Shown here: one piece after another, positions 18,309 to 28,043 of the stretch
How positions within the stretch are numbered: the first letter of the stretch is position 1
How the letters are laid out: the number at the start of each line of letters is the position of its first letter
Source of the DNA: Agrobacterium vitis
GTDB lineage: Bacteria > Pseudomonadota > Alphaproteobacteria > Rhizobiales > Rhizobiaceae
Assembly: GCF_014926405.1 (NCBI RefSeq)
Contig: NZ_JACXXJ020000005.1
Span: 1,369,001 to 1,433,000 of the forward strand
Direction: 5' to 3'
DNA length: 64,000 nucleotides
Translations under genes and position numbers: made by a program
The notes under the pieces: generated by a model
The model's database searches: none
What the model saw: the letters and a program-made list of their open reading frames with translations, nothing else
Told to the model about the DNA's origin: nothing

Positions 18309-18749
18309 ATGCGCTATCTTCACACAATGGTCAGGGTCAAGGATGTCGACGCCTCCCTGAAATTCTATTGCGAATTGTTCGGCATGAGCGAGGTTCGCCG
18401 AATCGACAATGAAAAGGGCCGTTTCACGCTGATTTTCCTTGCCGCCGACGAAGACAAGGCCAAAGCCAGCCAGGACATGGCCCCTTGTCTAGAGCTGACC
18501 TATAATTGGGATGCCGAAGACTATGCGGGTGGGCGCAATTTCGGCCATCTTGCCTATGAAGTGGATGACATCTACGCCATTTGCCAGAAGCTGATGGATA
18601 ATGGCGTGACGATCAACCGCCCGCCCCGCGATGGCCATATGGCGTTCGTGCGCTCTCCAGACGGTATTTCCATCGAAATCCTCCAGAAAAACGGCGCATT
18701 GGCACCAACAGAGCCTTGGCTCTCCATGCCCAATACCGGCACCTGGTAG
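18309..18749 (+). CDS. gloA: Lactoylglutathione lyase (glyoxalase I)
   Basis: The 146-residue product matches glyoxalase I: MRYLHTMVRVKDVDASLKFY at the start, LGF-equivalent LFGMSEVRR, LELTYNWD, FGHLAYEVDDI and the C-terminal PDGISIEILQK with the metal-binding glutamate. Metal ligands His6, the glutamate of LELTYN, the histidine of FGHLA and the late glutamate are all present. It converts the hemithioacetal of methylglyoxal and glutathione to S-lactoylglutathione in the cytoplasm. The length fits the Ni-dependent short bacterial class. It is a single gene. Confidence 0.95.
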   Translation: MRYLHTMVRVKDVDASLKFYCELFGMSEVRRIDNEKGRFTLIFLAADEDKAKASQDMAPCLELTYNWDAEDYAGGRNFGHLAYEVDDIYAICQKLMDNGVTINRPPRDGHMAFVRSPDGISIEILQKNGALAPTEPWLSMPNTGTW

Positions 18750-18910
18750 TCGTACCCGCCGCACGTCTTTCCGTGTAACACACTCATCTCCGATGCCGCC
18801 GTGATCGCGGCGGCATCATGCCTGACGCAAGCTCATTGTGTCACGATCGCTCCAACCATAGACACTGCCCACCATCGACAGGTCCGGGCGGTCTCGTCAA
18901 GGAGAGCGAC

Positions 18911-19849
18911 ATGATGTCCCCAAACCGTCTGTTCGGGCAAAAGCCTTGGACTGCCAATTCCATGCTTTTCAAGTGTGCGCCCAGGCTTTTTATGGGTGCG
19001 AATGGCAAGCCAGCGTCAACAAGTATTGCCGTCGTTTTCGGCCTTGCCTTGCTGGCGGGCTGCGCGACCACGAAAACTCCACCTCCCATCGTGGAACAAG
19101 GCGCGATTGGCGATGCCGATGTCGTTGAAACGGCAGCGCATCCAGCCAGTGTCTCGCCGCCGCCCAATAAGGGTGGCTTATACCGCGATCCCCTCGTCAA
19201 TACCGGCCATCGCAAGCCCGGGACGGCGTCTGGCGCTGCTGGAGCCAATGGCAGCGCCACTCTCTCCTCCGGACCGTCAGCCGAACAGGTTGTGGCGATG
19301 AACCAGTCCAGACCGGAGCAAACGGCATCGCCAAACTCATCCGGGCTCTATTCCGCATCCCATCCATCAGATGACGGCGCGGCATCGGCCAGTAGCCCGG
19401 CAAATAGCATTGTGCCGCCGAACATGCCTGTTCGTCCGTTCCAGGCCACGGTAAACAGCGTTTACAGCGTGCAAAAGCCGTTGGAACAGACACAACCACA
19501 AACACAACCTCAGACGCAGGCCAATCAACCGATAGAGCCTGTGGTCGCCCCTACCCCGGCCCCAGTTGTTGTCAAGCAACGCCCGGCCTCAAAAGCGGAA
19601 ATTCTCGCAGGTCTCGCACCAAATCCGAAGAAGGTTCGTACGGCGCCAAAGGCGCAACAGACAACGATGCCACAACAACAGATGTCACCGGTACCAGCCC
19701 AGTTGCAGACGAGCCTGCCGACCGCAGCACCCGGCATGGCCAGTTCGGCGGGAGTTACCGAAATGGAAAAAATCGAGGGTGCGCCTGGGGCTCAGGGCAT
19801 GACGAAGGACAGTTTCATCAAGAAATTCCTTGCCAAAATACGCAAATGA
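18911..19849 (+). CDS. Proline/glutamine-rich probable lipoprotein of unknown function
   Basis: The product has 312 residues. After a long polar start (about 35 residues) comes a hydrophobic stretch and the lipobox LLAGC, so it is probably a lipoprotein; starting instead at the ATG near 18992 would give a more usual short signal. The remainder is low-complexity: rich in Pro, Ser, Gln and Ala, with two similar GLYRDP / GLYSAS blocks and a QPQTQPQTQ run. The end, MTKDSFIKKFLAKIRK, is basic. An AAGGAGAGCG ribosome binding site supports the ATG at 18911. I recognise no catalytic domain; a role in the envelope is likely but unproven. Confidence 0.75.
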   Translation: MMSPNRLFGQKPWTANSMLFKCAPRLFMGANGKPASTSIAVVFGLALLAGCATTKTPPPIVEQGAIGDADVVETAAHPASVSPPPNKGGLYRDPLVNTGHRKPGTASGAAGANGSATLSSGPSAEQVVAMNQSRPEQTASPNSSGLYSASHPSDDGAASASSPANSIVPPNMPVRPFQATVNSVYSVQKPLEQTQPQTQPQTQANQPIEPVVAPTPAPVVVKQRPASKAEILAGLAPNPKKVRTAPKAQQTTMPQQQMSPVPAQLQTSLPTAAPGMASSAGVTEMEKIEGAPGAQGMTKDSFIKKFLAKIRK

Positions 19850-19951
19850 CGGGCTGACTGGCCCATTTTTCAGGCTGTCATTTTTCCGTAAAATTTTGGA
19901 TTTCAGTGCTTGCCAGCCTCCAAACACGTGATTATAAGGGCGCCACAGCAC

Positions 19952-20026
19952 GCGCCCTTCGTCTATCGGTTAGGACGTCAGATTTTCATTCTGAAAAGAG
20001 GGGTTCGACTCCCCTAGGGCGTGCCA
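19952..20026 (+). tRNA. tRNA-Glu (TTC), copy 1 of 3
   Basis: The gene begins GCGCCCTTCGTCTATCGG, has the anticodon loop TTTTCAT (anticodon TTC), a GGTTCGACTC T-arm and encoded 3' GCCA. Acceptor pairing has one G-T wobble at the end. It is 75 bases long and identical to the next two copies. Confidence 0.97.
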
Positions 20027-20240
20027 CTGCTTAATTCCCCAACATGTTTCAAAAATAACGATCGTTTCAAAGATAACGATGGAAATGTTTGGATTCGACC
20101 CCTGCACATTACAGCAGCTTTTCGAAGGGTGGGCGCGGAGCATCGACGGTTCTCCACAGGACGAGGAAAATTCGGCAGCAAAGCTGAAAAATTCGCTTGC
20201 AGCTCCAGTCGGTTCGCACTAAGAGAGCCGCACGCAACAC
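20027..20240. other. Spacer between tRNA-Glu copies 1 and 2
   Basis: About 214 bases with no gene or strong hairpin that I can support. It differs in sequence from the second spacer, so only the tRNA genes and a few flanking bases are repeated. Confidence 0.5.
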
Positions 20241-20315
20241 GCGCCCTTCGTCTATCGGTTAGGACGTCAGATTTTCATTCTGAAAAGAGGGGTTCGACTC
20301 CCCTAGGGCGTGCCA
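20241..20315 (+). tRNA. tRNA-Glu (TTC), copy 2 of 3
   Basis: The 75-base gene is identical to copies 1 and 3, including anticodon TTC and encoded CCA. The 176-base spacer to copy 3 holds no recognisable feature. Confidence 0.97.
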
Positions 20316-20491
20316 CTGCGTTTCCCCGGAAAACTCGTTTCTACATCCTGCTTATTGAAGCGGAAAAGACTGCGCGACCTTAGGTCAGCCAGCTGATAGA
20401 TCGCATGAAAAAAATCACTGAGCCTACGGAAAAAGCTCATTTTTTCGCTTGCCATGAATCATCCGCCTGCCTATAAGCAGCCCCACAGCAC

Positions 20492-20566
20492 GCGCCCTTC
20501 GTCTATCGGTTAGGACGTCAGATTTTCATTCTGAAAAGAGGGGTTCGACTCCCCTAGGGCGTGCCA
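20492..20566 (+). tRNA. tRNA-Glu (TTC), copy 3 of 3
   Basis: The 75-base gene is identical to the other two copies. The bases just upstream (CCACAGCAC) are shared with copy 1 but not copy 2, which hints that copies 1 and 3 share the more recent duplication or gene-conversion event. Confidence 0.97.
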
Positions 20567-20669
20567 CTGACCCTTCCCGATATTGATGTTTATATCGTTG
20601 CCAAGCGCAGCGTGAGCTTTACGTTCTCAGCTTAATCGAACCGCTCTGGCGTACTGTTGTTCGCCGCGC

Positions 20670-22472
20670 TCAAAACGCTGGTGCTGCATCCAGAATTCGG
20701 ATCTGGATACGACGCGTGCCTTGCCAGAGTTCTGCCCCAAGGCAGCCGGCGACATGCACGGCGTCGCCTCGGCGGCCGAGCAGGAGATCACCGAGCGGTG
20801 TTTCCTTGGCGCGAAAGGCAATGCCGTCGATTCGGCTGCCATCCGGCGCTTCCAGTGTGACCTTGACGTGGCTGGTGCCAATCAGCCGAGAATCGCGAAT
20901 GCGGTGGGCTGGGATGGCAAAGATCGGCTGGGAATGGCCGGAACCATAGGGTCCGGCGGTTTCCAAGAGGTCGATCAACGCAAGCGTCGCACCGGATGCG
21001 CCAACCGCACCATCGATCTTCAAGGCCCTGATGGCGGAAAGCGCCATGACCTTTTCCTGCGCCTGTTCATCAAAAAACGCCCGCAACTTGCCGAGATTGC
21101 CACGCTCTACCGTCAGCCCTGCGGCCATCGCGTGGCCGCCGCCCTTAACCAGCAGGCCATTGTCCACCGCCGCACGCACCATCTTTCCCATGTCGAAACC
21201 GGCAATGGACCGGCCGGAGCCTGTCCCCTTGCCTGATCCATCGAAGGCAATGGCAAAGGCAGGCCGTTGGAATCGCTCTTTAAGACGGGCCGCCAGCAGC
21301 CCGACAATGCCGGGATGCCAGCCTTCCCGGGCTGTAAGAATCACGGCGGCATTCTCGCCGGTGCCATATTCCGCCATGGCCTCGGCTTCTGCCTCGGCCA
21401 GCATCTGCGCTTCCATCGCCTGACGTTGGCGGTTCAGATCATCCAGTTGGGCAGCGATTTCATCGGCCTCGGCAGCGTCGTCCAGCGTCAGCAACCGGCT
21501 GCCCAGCGCCGCATCGCCGATCCGGCCTCCGGCATTGATTCTTGGCCCAACCAGGAAGCCAAAATGATAAGGCGTCACCGGGCCGCCAATCCCGGCGATC
21601 TTCAGAAGGGCTGCAAGACCGGCATTTTGCTGATGGCGGGCGGCAATCAAGCCTTTCACCACATAGGCGCGGTTCAACCCTTTCAACGGCACGACATCGC
21701 AGACCGTCGCCAGCGCCACCAGATCAAGCCAGGCCAGCAGATCGAGCGAGCGAGCGGCACCATGACCAGCCTCGCGCAGCTTGCGCAGCGTTCCCACCAG
21801 CACCATGAACACCACGCCCGCCGCGCAGAGGTGGCCCTTTCCTGACAGATCGTCGCTCCTGTTGGGATTGACCAATGCCAGACAGGCGGGCAAATCCTGG
21901 CCCATCTGGTGATGGTCTATCACCACCACATCCACGCCTCGGCGTCTGGCCTCCTCCAGTGCATCGTGGCTTGTCGAGCCGCAATCCACCGTGACGATCA
22001 ATTGCGCGCCGCGCTCGATCAACTGACCGATGGCACCAGCATTCGGGCCATAGCCTTCGAAAATCCGGTCGGGGATATAGATTTCGGCCTCAATGCCAAA
22101 ATGCGCAAGAAACCGCCACAAAAGCGCCGACGAAGCAGCACCATCGACATCATAATCGCCAAAAATCGCCACGCGCTCAGAGCGCATGATTGCCGCCACC
22201 AGCCGGTCGGCGGCCTTGTCGCCATCGGTCAGGCTGGAAGGGTCGGGCATCAGATCGCGAATAGTCGGATCGAGAAAGGCTTGCGCATCGGCAACCGCCA
22301 CACCCCGCCCGGCCAGCACCCGCGCCACCAGATCGGGGATGCCATGCACCTGCGCAATCGCCAGCGACCGGTTCAACCCGGCCTGATCCAGCCGAGACAC
22401 CCAGCGCTGACCGCTAACCGAGGTCTCGACATTCAAAAAGGCGCGTTCGATCGGGTCAGCGGGTTCAAGCAT
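20670..22472 (-). CDS. recJ: Single-stranded-DNA-specific exonuclease RecJ
   Basis: The 600-residue product has the DHH phosphoesterase core (FGDYDVDGAASSALL near residue 95, VVIDHHQMG near residue 186), the DHHA1 domain with GGGHAMAAGLTVERG, and a C-terminal OB-like domain ending in RRIQIRILDAAPAF. RecJ degrades single-stranded DNA 5' to 3' with Mn or Mg and works in RecF-type recombination and mismatch and base-excision repair. The length is normal. It lies 40 bases downstream of hom on the same strand, so the two may be co-transcribed. Confidence 0.96.
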   Translation of the reverse strand: MLEPADPIERAFLNVETSVSGQRWVSRLDQAGLNRSLAIAQVHGIPDLVARVLAGRGVAVADAQAFLDPTIRDLMPDPSSLTDGDKAADRLVAAIMRSERVAIFGDYDVDGAASSALLWRFLAHFGIEAEIYIPDRIFEGYGPNAGAIGQLIERGAQLIVTVDCGSTSHDALEEARRRGVDVVVIDHHQMGQDLPACLALVNPNRSDDLSGKGHLCAAGVVFMVLVGTLRKLREAGHGAARSLDLLAWLDLVALATVCDVVPLKGLNRAYVVKGLIAARHQQNAGLAALLKIAGIGGPVTPYHFGFLVGPRINAGGRIGDAALGSRLLTLDDAAEADEIAAQLDDLNRQRQAMEAQMLAEAEAEAMAEYGTGENAAVILTAREGWHPGIVGLLAARLKERFQRPAFAIAFDGSGKGTGSGRSIAGFDMGKMVRAAVDNGLLVKGGGHAMAAGLTVERGNLGKLRAFFDEQAQEKVMALSAIRALKIDGAVGASGATLALIDLLETAGPYGSGHSQPIFAIPAHRIRDSRLIGTSHVKVTLEAPDGSRIDGIAFRAKETPLGDLLLGRRGDAVHVAGCLGAELWQGTRRIQIRILDAAPAF

Positions 22473-22512
22473 TGATGAAGCAACTCGGTTATCGCCGCTC
22501 CACAGTCTGGAG

Positions 22513-23835
22513 CTAAGCTGTTTTCGGCCGCTCGATGCGGATCACTTGCGGCTCACCCAGCAGATAGCCTTCCTCCTTGATGGCGGCAACGGCCTGGCGC
22601 ACGGATTTTTCCAGTGTGGCGTGGGTGACAAGGATGATCGTCTTGGTTTGATCGGCGTCAGACGATGTCTGCGAGTGCTGGACAATCGATTCGAGCGAAA
22701 TGTTGTTTTCCGCCATCTGCGTCGCAATGCTGGCGAAAACGCCGGTGCGATCGACCACGGTCAGGCGGATGAAGTAGCCGCCTTCATGCCGGGTCATCTC
22801 GGCCTGAACATAGGGTTCCAACAGATGCGCCGGGCGGCCCAAAACCGGAACCATCTGCGCACCGGGGCGGCTTTTGGCGATATCGGTAATGTCACCCAGA
22901 ACGGCGGATGCCGTGGCATTGCCACCCGCGCCAGGGCCGACCATCAGCAATTCGCCGAGAATATCGGATTCCAGCGCCACCGCATTCGTCACGCCATCGA
23001 CCTGGGCAATCACCGAATCGAGCGGCACCATGGTCGGATGGACGCGCTGTTCGATACCGGTGGCGGTCTTTTGCGCCACGCCGAGCAGCTTGATTCGGTA
23101 GCCGAGATCGCGGGCGGCGTGGATGTCGTCGATGGAAATATTGCTGATGCCTTCAAGATAGATCTCGTCTGCGGCAATTTGGCTGCCAAAGGCCAAAGTG
23201 GTCAGGATCGACAGCTTATGCGCCGTGTCATTGCCCTCGATATCGAAGGTCGGATCGGCCTCGGCATAGCCCAGGCGCTGGGCTTCAGCCAGGCAATCGG
23301 CAAAGCTCAGGCCCTCCTTTTCCATCCGGGTCAGGATGTAATTGCAGGTGCCGTTCATGATGCCGTATATCCGCGAGAAATCATTGCCGGTCAGCGATTC
23401 GCGCAGCGTCTTGATAACCGGGATACCGCCCGCGACAGCAGCTTCATAGTTGATCAAGAGGCCCTTTTCTTCCGCCAGCTTGGCCAGTTCCACACCATGG
23501 CGGGCCAGCAGCGCCTTGTTGGCAGTCACCACATGCACACCACGACCGAGGGCTGCGCGCACAGAGTGTTCGGCTGGTCCTTCCGCGCCGCCGATCAGCT
23601 CGACGAACACATCGATATCGGCCTTTTCAGCCATCTCGACCGGGCTGTCGAACCAGGCGATACCGGCAAGATCGACACCGCGATCGCGGGTCTTGTCGCG
23701 CGCCGACACCGCAGAAATGGCAATAGGCCGACCGCAGGCGACGGTGAGCGCTTGGGTGCGGGTTTGCAAAATACGCGCCAGTGACGCACCAACGGTTCCG
23801 AGACCCGCAATGCCGATCTTAAGGGCATCAGCCAT
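22513..23835 (-). CDS. hom: Homoserine dehydrogenase
   Basis: The 440-residue product begins with the nucleotide-binding GIAGLGTVGASLARIL, has the catalytic-domain block GIMNGTCNYILTRME and YAEADPTFDIEGNDTAHKL, and ends in an ACT regulatory domain (GGYFIRLTVVDRTGVFASIA). The enzyme reduces aspartate semialdehyde to homoserine on the way to threonine and methionine, in the cytoplasm. The ACT domain implies feedback control by threonine, as in other monofunctional enzymes of this layout. It lies between the aminotransferase gene upstream (69 bases) and recJ downstream. Confidence 0.96.
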   Translation of the reverse strand: MADALKIGIAGLGTVGASLARILQTRTQALTVACGRPIAISAVSARDKTRDRGVDLAGIAWFDSPVEMAEKADIDVFVELIGGAEGPAEHSVRAALGRGVHVVTANKALLARHGVELAKLAEEKGLLINYEAAVAGGIPVIKTLRESLTGNDFSRIYGIMNGTCNYILTRMEKEGLSFADCLAEAQRLGYAEADPTFDIEGNDTAHKLSILTTLAFGSQIAADEIYLEGISNISIDDIHAARDLGYRIKLLGVAQKTATGIEQRVHPTMVPLDSVIAQVDGVTNAVALESDILGELLMVGPGAGGNATASAVLGDITDIAKSRPGAQMVPVLGRPAHLLEPYVQAEMTRHEGGYFIRLTVVDRTGVFASIATQMAENNISLESIVQHSQTSSDADQTKTIILVTHATLEKSVRQAVAAIKEEGYLLGEPQVIRIERPKTA

Positions 23836-23904
23836 GAGACAATCCTGATATGCTTTTCAATATTCGGAAAAGAGCGGCCACGAATGGGCCGCTCCGATAA
23901 AAAC

Positions 23905-25122
23905 TCAACGGTGAGCGTTGAGCGATACGACATTGTGCAGGGTGTCGTCCGCTGTCGACAGGAACCGCTTAAGATTGCGGGCGGCCTGGCGGATACGGTG
24001 CTCGTTTTCGACCAGCGCGATGCGGACGTAATCATCACCCTGTTCACCAAAGCCAATGCCCGGCGCAACAGCCATATCGGCCTTTTCCACCAGCAGCTTG
24101 GAGAATTCCAGCGAACCGAGATGGCGGAATTTTTCGGGAATTTTTGCCCAGGCAAACATCGTAGCCGCCGGTGGCGGCACCTCGAAACCGGCCTTGCCAA
24201 AGCTTTCGACCAGCACATCGCGGCGGCGCTTATAGATATTGCGCACTTCGGCAACATCCGTGCCATCGCCATTCAGCGCATGGGTAGCGGCCACCTGGAT
24301 CGGCGTGAACGCACCGTAATCCAGGTAGGATTTCACCCGGGCCAGGGCGCCGATCAGCCGTTCATTGCCGACGGCAAAGCCCATGCGCCAGCCGGGCATG
24401 GAGAAGGTTTTCGACATCGAGGTGAATTCCACCGCGACATCCATGGCTCCAGGCACTTCCAACACCGATGGCGGCGGGTTGCCATCGAAATAGATCTCCG
24501 AATAGGCGAGATCCGAAAGCACGATCAAGTCATGCTTTTTGGCAAAGGCGATCACGTCCTTGTAGAAATCCAGCGAGGCGACACGCGCCGTCGGATTGGA
24601 CGGATAATTGATAATCAGCGCCAGAGGCTTCGGAATAGAGTGGCGCACCGCACGCTCCAGCGGCGGGAAGAAGGTTTCATCCGGCTCGACCGGGATGGAG
24701 CGAATCACACCGCCGGTCATCAGGAAGCCGAAGGCATGGATCGGGTAAGTCGGATCGGGGCAAAGGATCACGTCGCCTGGCGCGGTGATCGCCTGCGCCA
24801 TATTGGCAAAGCCTTCCTTCGATCCCAGCGTCGCGACAACCTGAGTTTCGGGGTTGAGCTTCACATTGAAACGGCGGGCATAATAGGCGGCCTGCGCCCG
24901 GCGCAGCCCCGGAATGCCCTTGGACGAGGAATAGCGATGGGTGCGCGGGTCCTGAACGGCCTCACACAGCTTATCGACAATGTTCTGCGGGGTCGGAAGA
25001 TCGGGATTGCCCATGCCGAGATCGATGATATCAGCGCCACCGGCTCGCGCGCTTGCCTTCAAACGGTTGACCTGTTCGAAAACATAGGGCGGCAGACGCC
25101 GAACTTTGTGAAACTCTTCCAT
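23905..25122 (-). CDS. Class I/II aminotransferase, AlaC/DapL-like
   Basis: The product has 405 residues in the PLP fold type I. Visible marks are IDLGMGNPDLPTP at the N-terminus, the SNPT motif in NYPSNPTARVA, the Schiff-base lysine near residue 238 in SMSKTFSMPGWRMG and the substrate-binding arginine in DYVRIALVENEHRIRQA. Sequence style is that of the LL-diaminopimelate/alanine aminotransferase group (AlaC in E. coli), so it probably makes alanine from glutamate and pyruvate; aspartate-family use is possible given its location just upstream of hom. The ATG at 25122 has a GAGGTCTGAG ribosome binding site; the longer frame upstream is not conserved. Probably an operon with hom. Confidence 0.88.
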   Translation of the reverse strand: MEEFHKVRRLPPYVFEQVNRLKASARAGGADIIDLGMGNPDLPTPQNIVDKLCEAVQDPRTHRYSSSKGIPGLRRAQAAYYARRFNVKLNPETQVVATLGSKEGFANMAQAITAPGDVILCPDPTYPIHAFGFLMTGGVIRSIPVEPDETFFPPLERAVRHSIPKPLALIINYPSNPTARVASLDFYKDVIAFAKKHDLIVLSDLAYSEIYFDGNPPPSVLEVPGAMDVAVEFTSMSKTFSMPGWRMGFAVGNERLIGALARVKSYLDYGAFTPIQVAATHALNGDGTDVAEVRNIYKRRRDVLVESFGKAGFEVPPPAATMFAWAKIPEKFRHLGSLEFSKLLVEKADMAVAPGIGFGEQGDDYVRIALVENEHRIRQAARNLKRFLSTADDTLHNVVSLNAHR

Positions 25123-25404
25123 CTCAGACCTCGTTGAACCGCAGGCTCCCCGCCTTGCGGACGATCCGTTTTCCACTGCAGCATCCCCGAAAACGGATCT
25201 GGCAAATCGGGGTGCCGTGACAATACCGCAAATTGCAATGATTCGCGGTAGATTTTGGCCAGAAGCACCCTGCCCTGTCCCTCCCGGTCATCGGTTCCGG
25301 GGCACATTCGACATGGTAGAATGCAACTGTCACATTGCATTTGCTTTGCGGCCAAATGCCATGCAAGGCAAGGGCTATTTTACAGGCAGGCGGTACGGCT
25401 TGTC
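25123..25404. other. Intergenic region upstream of the aminotransferase
   Basis: About 280 bases between two minus-strand genes. It should hold the promoter of the aminotransferase-hom unit. I see no strong hairpin or RNA motif. Confidence 0.4.
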
Positions 25405-25782
25405 TTATTGGCCCTGAACCTGTCCGTTGGTCTTGGCGAGCTTGCGCATTTCCTCGACGCGGCGCTCGTATTCGGCCTGGCTGATCTGCCCGGTCTTGCG
25501 CAGATAAGAGAGCGAAGACAGGCGCTTACCCATGTCCTTCGCCTCGTCATTGCTCATCTGCACATTGGCCGCGGTCAAGGGCCGTGAAAAATCCGGATAA
25601 CCATCCGGCGTCGTATAGGCCGCGGCGGCGGGATCGGCCTTGTCGGTCACGGTTACATCGACATGGCCCGGGCGCACCGCAGATTGTGAGCCGGTTGTGC
25701 TATTGCAGCCGGCCAGCGCAAGCAGGCAGGCAACGCCAGATCCAACCACACCGGCTTTTGCCAGGCGCAGAGCCGGCTTCAT
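25405..25782 (-). CDS. Small lipoprotein with SHOCT-like C-terminal helix pair
   Basis: The product (125 residues from the ATG at 25782) starts with a signal peptide ending in the lipobox LALAGC, so it is lipid-anchored. The C-terminus, LSSLSYLRKTGQISQAEYERRVEEMRKLA, looks like the short SHOCT-type oligomerisation module (hydrophobic-L-K--G-IS-EEY). The centre, PDGYPDFSRPLTAANVQMS, is typical of a rhizobial lipoprotein family of unknown role. An alternative ATG at 25821 adds 13 residues; neither has a clear ribosome binding site. It is divergent from phaC. Confidence 0.72.
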   Translation of the reverse strand: MKPALRLAKAGVVGSGVACLLALAGCNSTTGSQSAVRPGHVDVTVTDKADPAAAAYTTPDGYPDFSRPLTAANVQMSNDEAKDMGKRLSSLSYLRKTGQISQAEYERRVEEMRKLAKTNGQVQGQ

Positions 25783-26048
25783 ACACGAAGACTGCCCAAC
25801 CAAAGAGACGATCGAAACCATATTCAAACCCAACCAAATCCGCCCGGCACCGGGAAAAACAGCAGCGCAAGCCGTGTGATTATTCTCACGATGCTTTTCA
25901 CAGCGCAAACGTGAATAACCTGCGACAAAACGCGCAAACCTTGTAAAACATGTGAGTCAAACCACACCCACACCTTTCATCTGTCTGGAACTTGTAGTCA
26001 TTTTCAGGCAGGATAGGCAAATATAAAAAAGAGAAGAGCCAAGGGGAG

Positions 26049-28019
26049 ATGGCATTGACCACAGCATCGAAGGACCAAGGTCGCGCCGGTCAATCCCGTC
26101 CCGCGTCCGACGCGCCAGAACGCGGGCCGGAAACCAGCCAAGACACCGGGCCGAAAACCAGCAAAACAGCAAACAACGCTGACGGTTCTGAATCCGAAAA
26201 GGCCGGTTTCAATCAAATGGGTTTCGACCCTTCCCTGATCGATCCCTATATCGTCAAGGACCCCGAAGCGCTGGCCGTCAATCTTGCCAAGGCGCTTGAA
26301 AACCTCGGCAAGGCGGCCTCCTCCTGGATCGCGCCGCGTGAAAAGTCTGGTCTTGTCGATCCGGTGGCGGAGCCCGCCGTCGAACTGGTCAAGACCCTGT
26401 CAGGCGTGGCGGAATACTGGATGACTGATCCGCAGCGCAGCCTGGAGGCGCAGACGCATCTGATGACCTCCCTGTTCGGCGTCTGGATGAAGAGCCTGAG
26501 CCGCCTTTCCATGCCCGCCCAAACACCTCCACCACCAGAACCGATCAAGGACAAGCGATTCGCGGATGCCGACTGGCAGCGCAACCCGTTCTTTGATTTT
26601 CTGCGCCAGGCCTATCTTGTCCTGTCCGACTGGGCCGAGAAACTGGTGGAGAATACCCAGGGCATGGACGAGCATGCGCGCCATAAGGCGCTGTTCTACG
26701 TCCGGCAGATGACGGCGGCGCTGTCGCCAGTCAATTTCGTGATGACCAATCCGCAGCTTTACCGCGAGACGGTCGCCACCAGCGGTGCCAATCTGGTCAA
26801 GGGCATGAAAATGTTTGCCGAGGACATGGCCGCCGGTCAGGGCGAATTGCGGATGCGCCAGACCGACACCAGCAAATTCGCGCTGGGCACCAATATGGCG
26901 CTGACGCCGGGCAAGGTCGTCGCCCAGAGCGATGTCTGCGAGGTCATTCAATACGACCCAGCTACCGACAAGGTGCTGAAGCGGCCCCTGCTGATCTGCC
27001 CGCCGTGGATCAACAAATTCTATATTCTCGATCTCAACCCGGAAAAGAGCTTCATCAAATATTGCGTCGACCAGGGCCACACGGTCTTCGTGATTTCCTG
27101 GGTCAATCCTGATCAACGCCATGCGGGCAAGGACTGGCTGTCCTATATTCGCGAAGGCGTGGATTTTGCCCTCGACACCGTTGAGAAAGCCACCGGCGAA
27201 AAGAAGGTCAATGCCATCGGTTATTGCGTTGGCGGCACTCTGCTGTCTGCTGCCATGGCGCTGCATGCCAAGGAAGGCAATAGCCGTATTGCCAGCGCCA
27301 CATTGTTCACCACCCAGGTGGATTTCACCCATGCAGGCGACCTGAAAGTCTTCGTGGACGAGGAACAGGTGAGCGGGCTGGAAGAGAAGATGCGGCAGAA
27401 GGGCTATCTGGACGGCTCGAAAATGGCCTCGGCCTTCAACATGCTGCGTTCGTCCGAATTGATCTGGCCCTATTTCGTCAACAATTACCTGAAGGGTCAG
27501 GACCCGACCGCCTTCGATCTCTTGTACTGGAATGCCGATTCGACCCGGATGGCGGCGGCCAATCACTCCTTTTACCTGCGCAATTGCTATCTGGAAAACA
27601 ATCTGGCGCGCGGCAAGATGCAGTTGGATGGCAAGACCCTGTCGCTGAAGGACGTGAAAATCCCGATCTACAATCTCGCCACCAAGGAAGACCATATTGC
27701 CCCGGCGAAATCGGTGTTTGTCGGGTCGGCGTGCTTTGGCGGTCCCGTCACCTATGTGATGAGCGGGTCGGGCCACATCGCCGGCGTGGTCAATCCGCCC
27801 GACAAGCGCAAATACCAGTTCTGGACCAATGGCAAGCCAGAGGGCACATTTGAGGATTGGGTGGCAGGGGCTGAGGAAACCGCCGGCTCCTGGTGGCCGC
27901 ATTGGCAGAAATGGATTGAAGGATTGGACAAACGCCGCGTGGCGGCCCGCAAACCGGGCGGCACCGCGCTGAATGCCATAGGGGATGCGCCGGGCGCTTA
28001 CGTGCTGGAGCGCGTCTAA
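26049..28019 (+). CDS. phaC: Class I poly(3-hydroxyalkanoate) synthase
   Basis: This enzyme polymerises hydroxyacyl-CoA into storage granules. The 656-residue product has the alpha/beta fold with the lipase-like box GYCVGG carrying the catalytic cysteine 393, aspartate 548 in KEDHIAP and histidine 576 in GSGHIAG. The PHA synthase N-terminal domain starts near residue 60 with FDPSLIDPYIVKDPEAL and precedes ICPPWINKFYILDLNPEKS. The N-terminus is long and disordered (Ala/Pro/Asp-rich, residues 1-50), so a start at a later ATG near 26217 is possible, though AAGGGGAG before 26049 favours the annotated start. phaA/phaB are not in the window. Confidence 0.95.
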   Translation: MALTTASKDQGRAGQSRPASDAPERGPETSQDTGPKTSKTANNADGSESEKAGFNQMGFDPSLIDPYIVKDPEALAVNLAKALENLGKAASSWIAPREKSGLVDPVAEPAVELVKTLSGVAEYWMTDPQRSLEAQTHLMTSLFGVWMKSLSRLSMPAQTPPPPEPIKDKRFADADWQRNPFFDFLRQAYLVLSDWAEKLVENTQGMDEHARHKALFYVRQMTAALSPVNFVMTNPQLYRETVATSGANLVKGMKMFAEDMAAGQGELRMRQTDTSKFALGTNMALTPGKVVAQSDVCEVIQYDPATDKVLKRPLLICPPWINKFYILDLNPEKSFIKYCVDQGHTVFVISWVNPDQRHAGKDWLSYIREGVDFALDTVEKATGEKKVNAIGYCVGGTLLSAAMALHAKEGNSRIASATLFTTQVDFTHAGDLKVFVDEEQVSGLEEKMRQKGYLDGSKMASAFNMLRSSELIWPYFVNNYLKGQDPTAFDLLYWNADSTRMAAANHSFYLRNCYLENNLARGKMQLDGKTLSLKDVKIPIYNLATKEDHIAPAKSVFVGSACFGGPVTYVMSGSGHIAGVVNPPDKRKYQFWTNGKPEGTFEDWVAGAEETAGSWWPHWQKWIEGLDKRRVAARKPGGTALNAIGDAPGAYVLERV

Positions 28020-28043
28020 GATTGGCCGGACGATAGAAATCCC

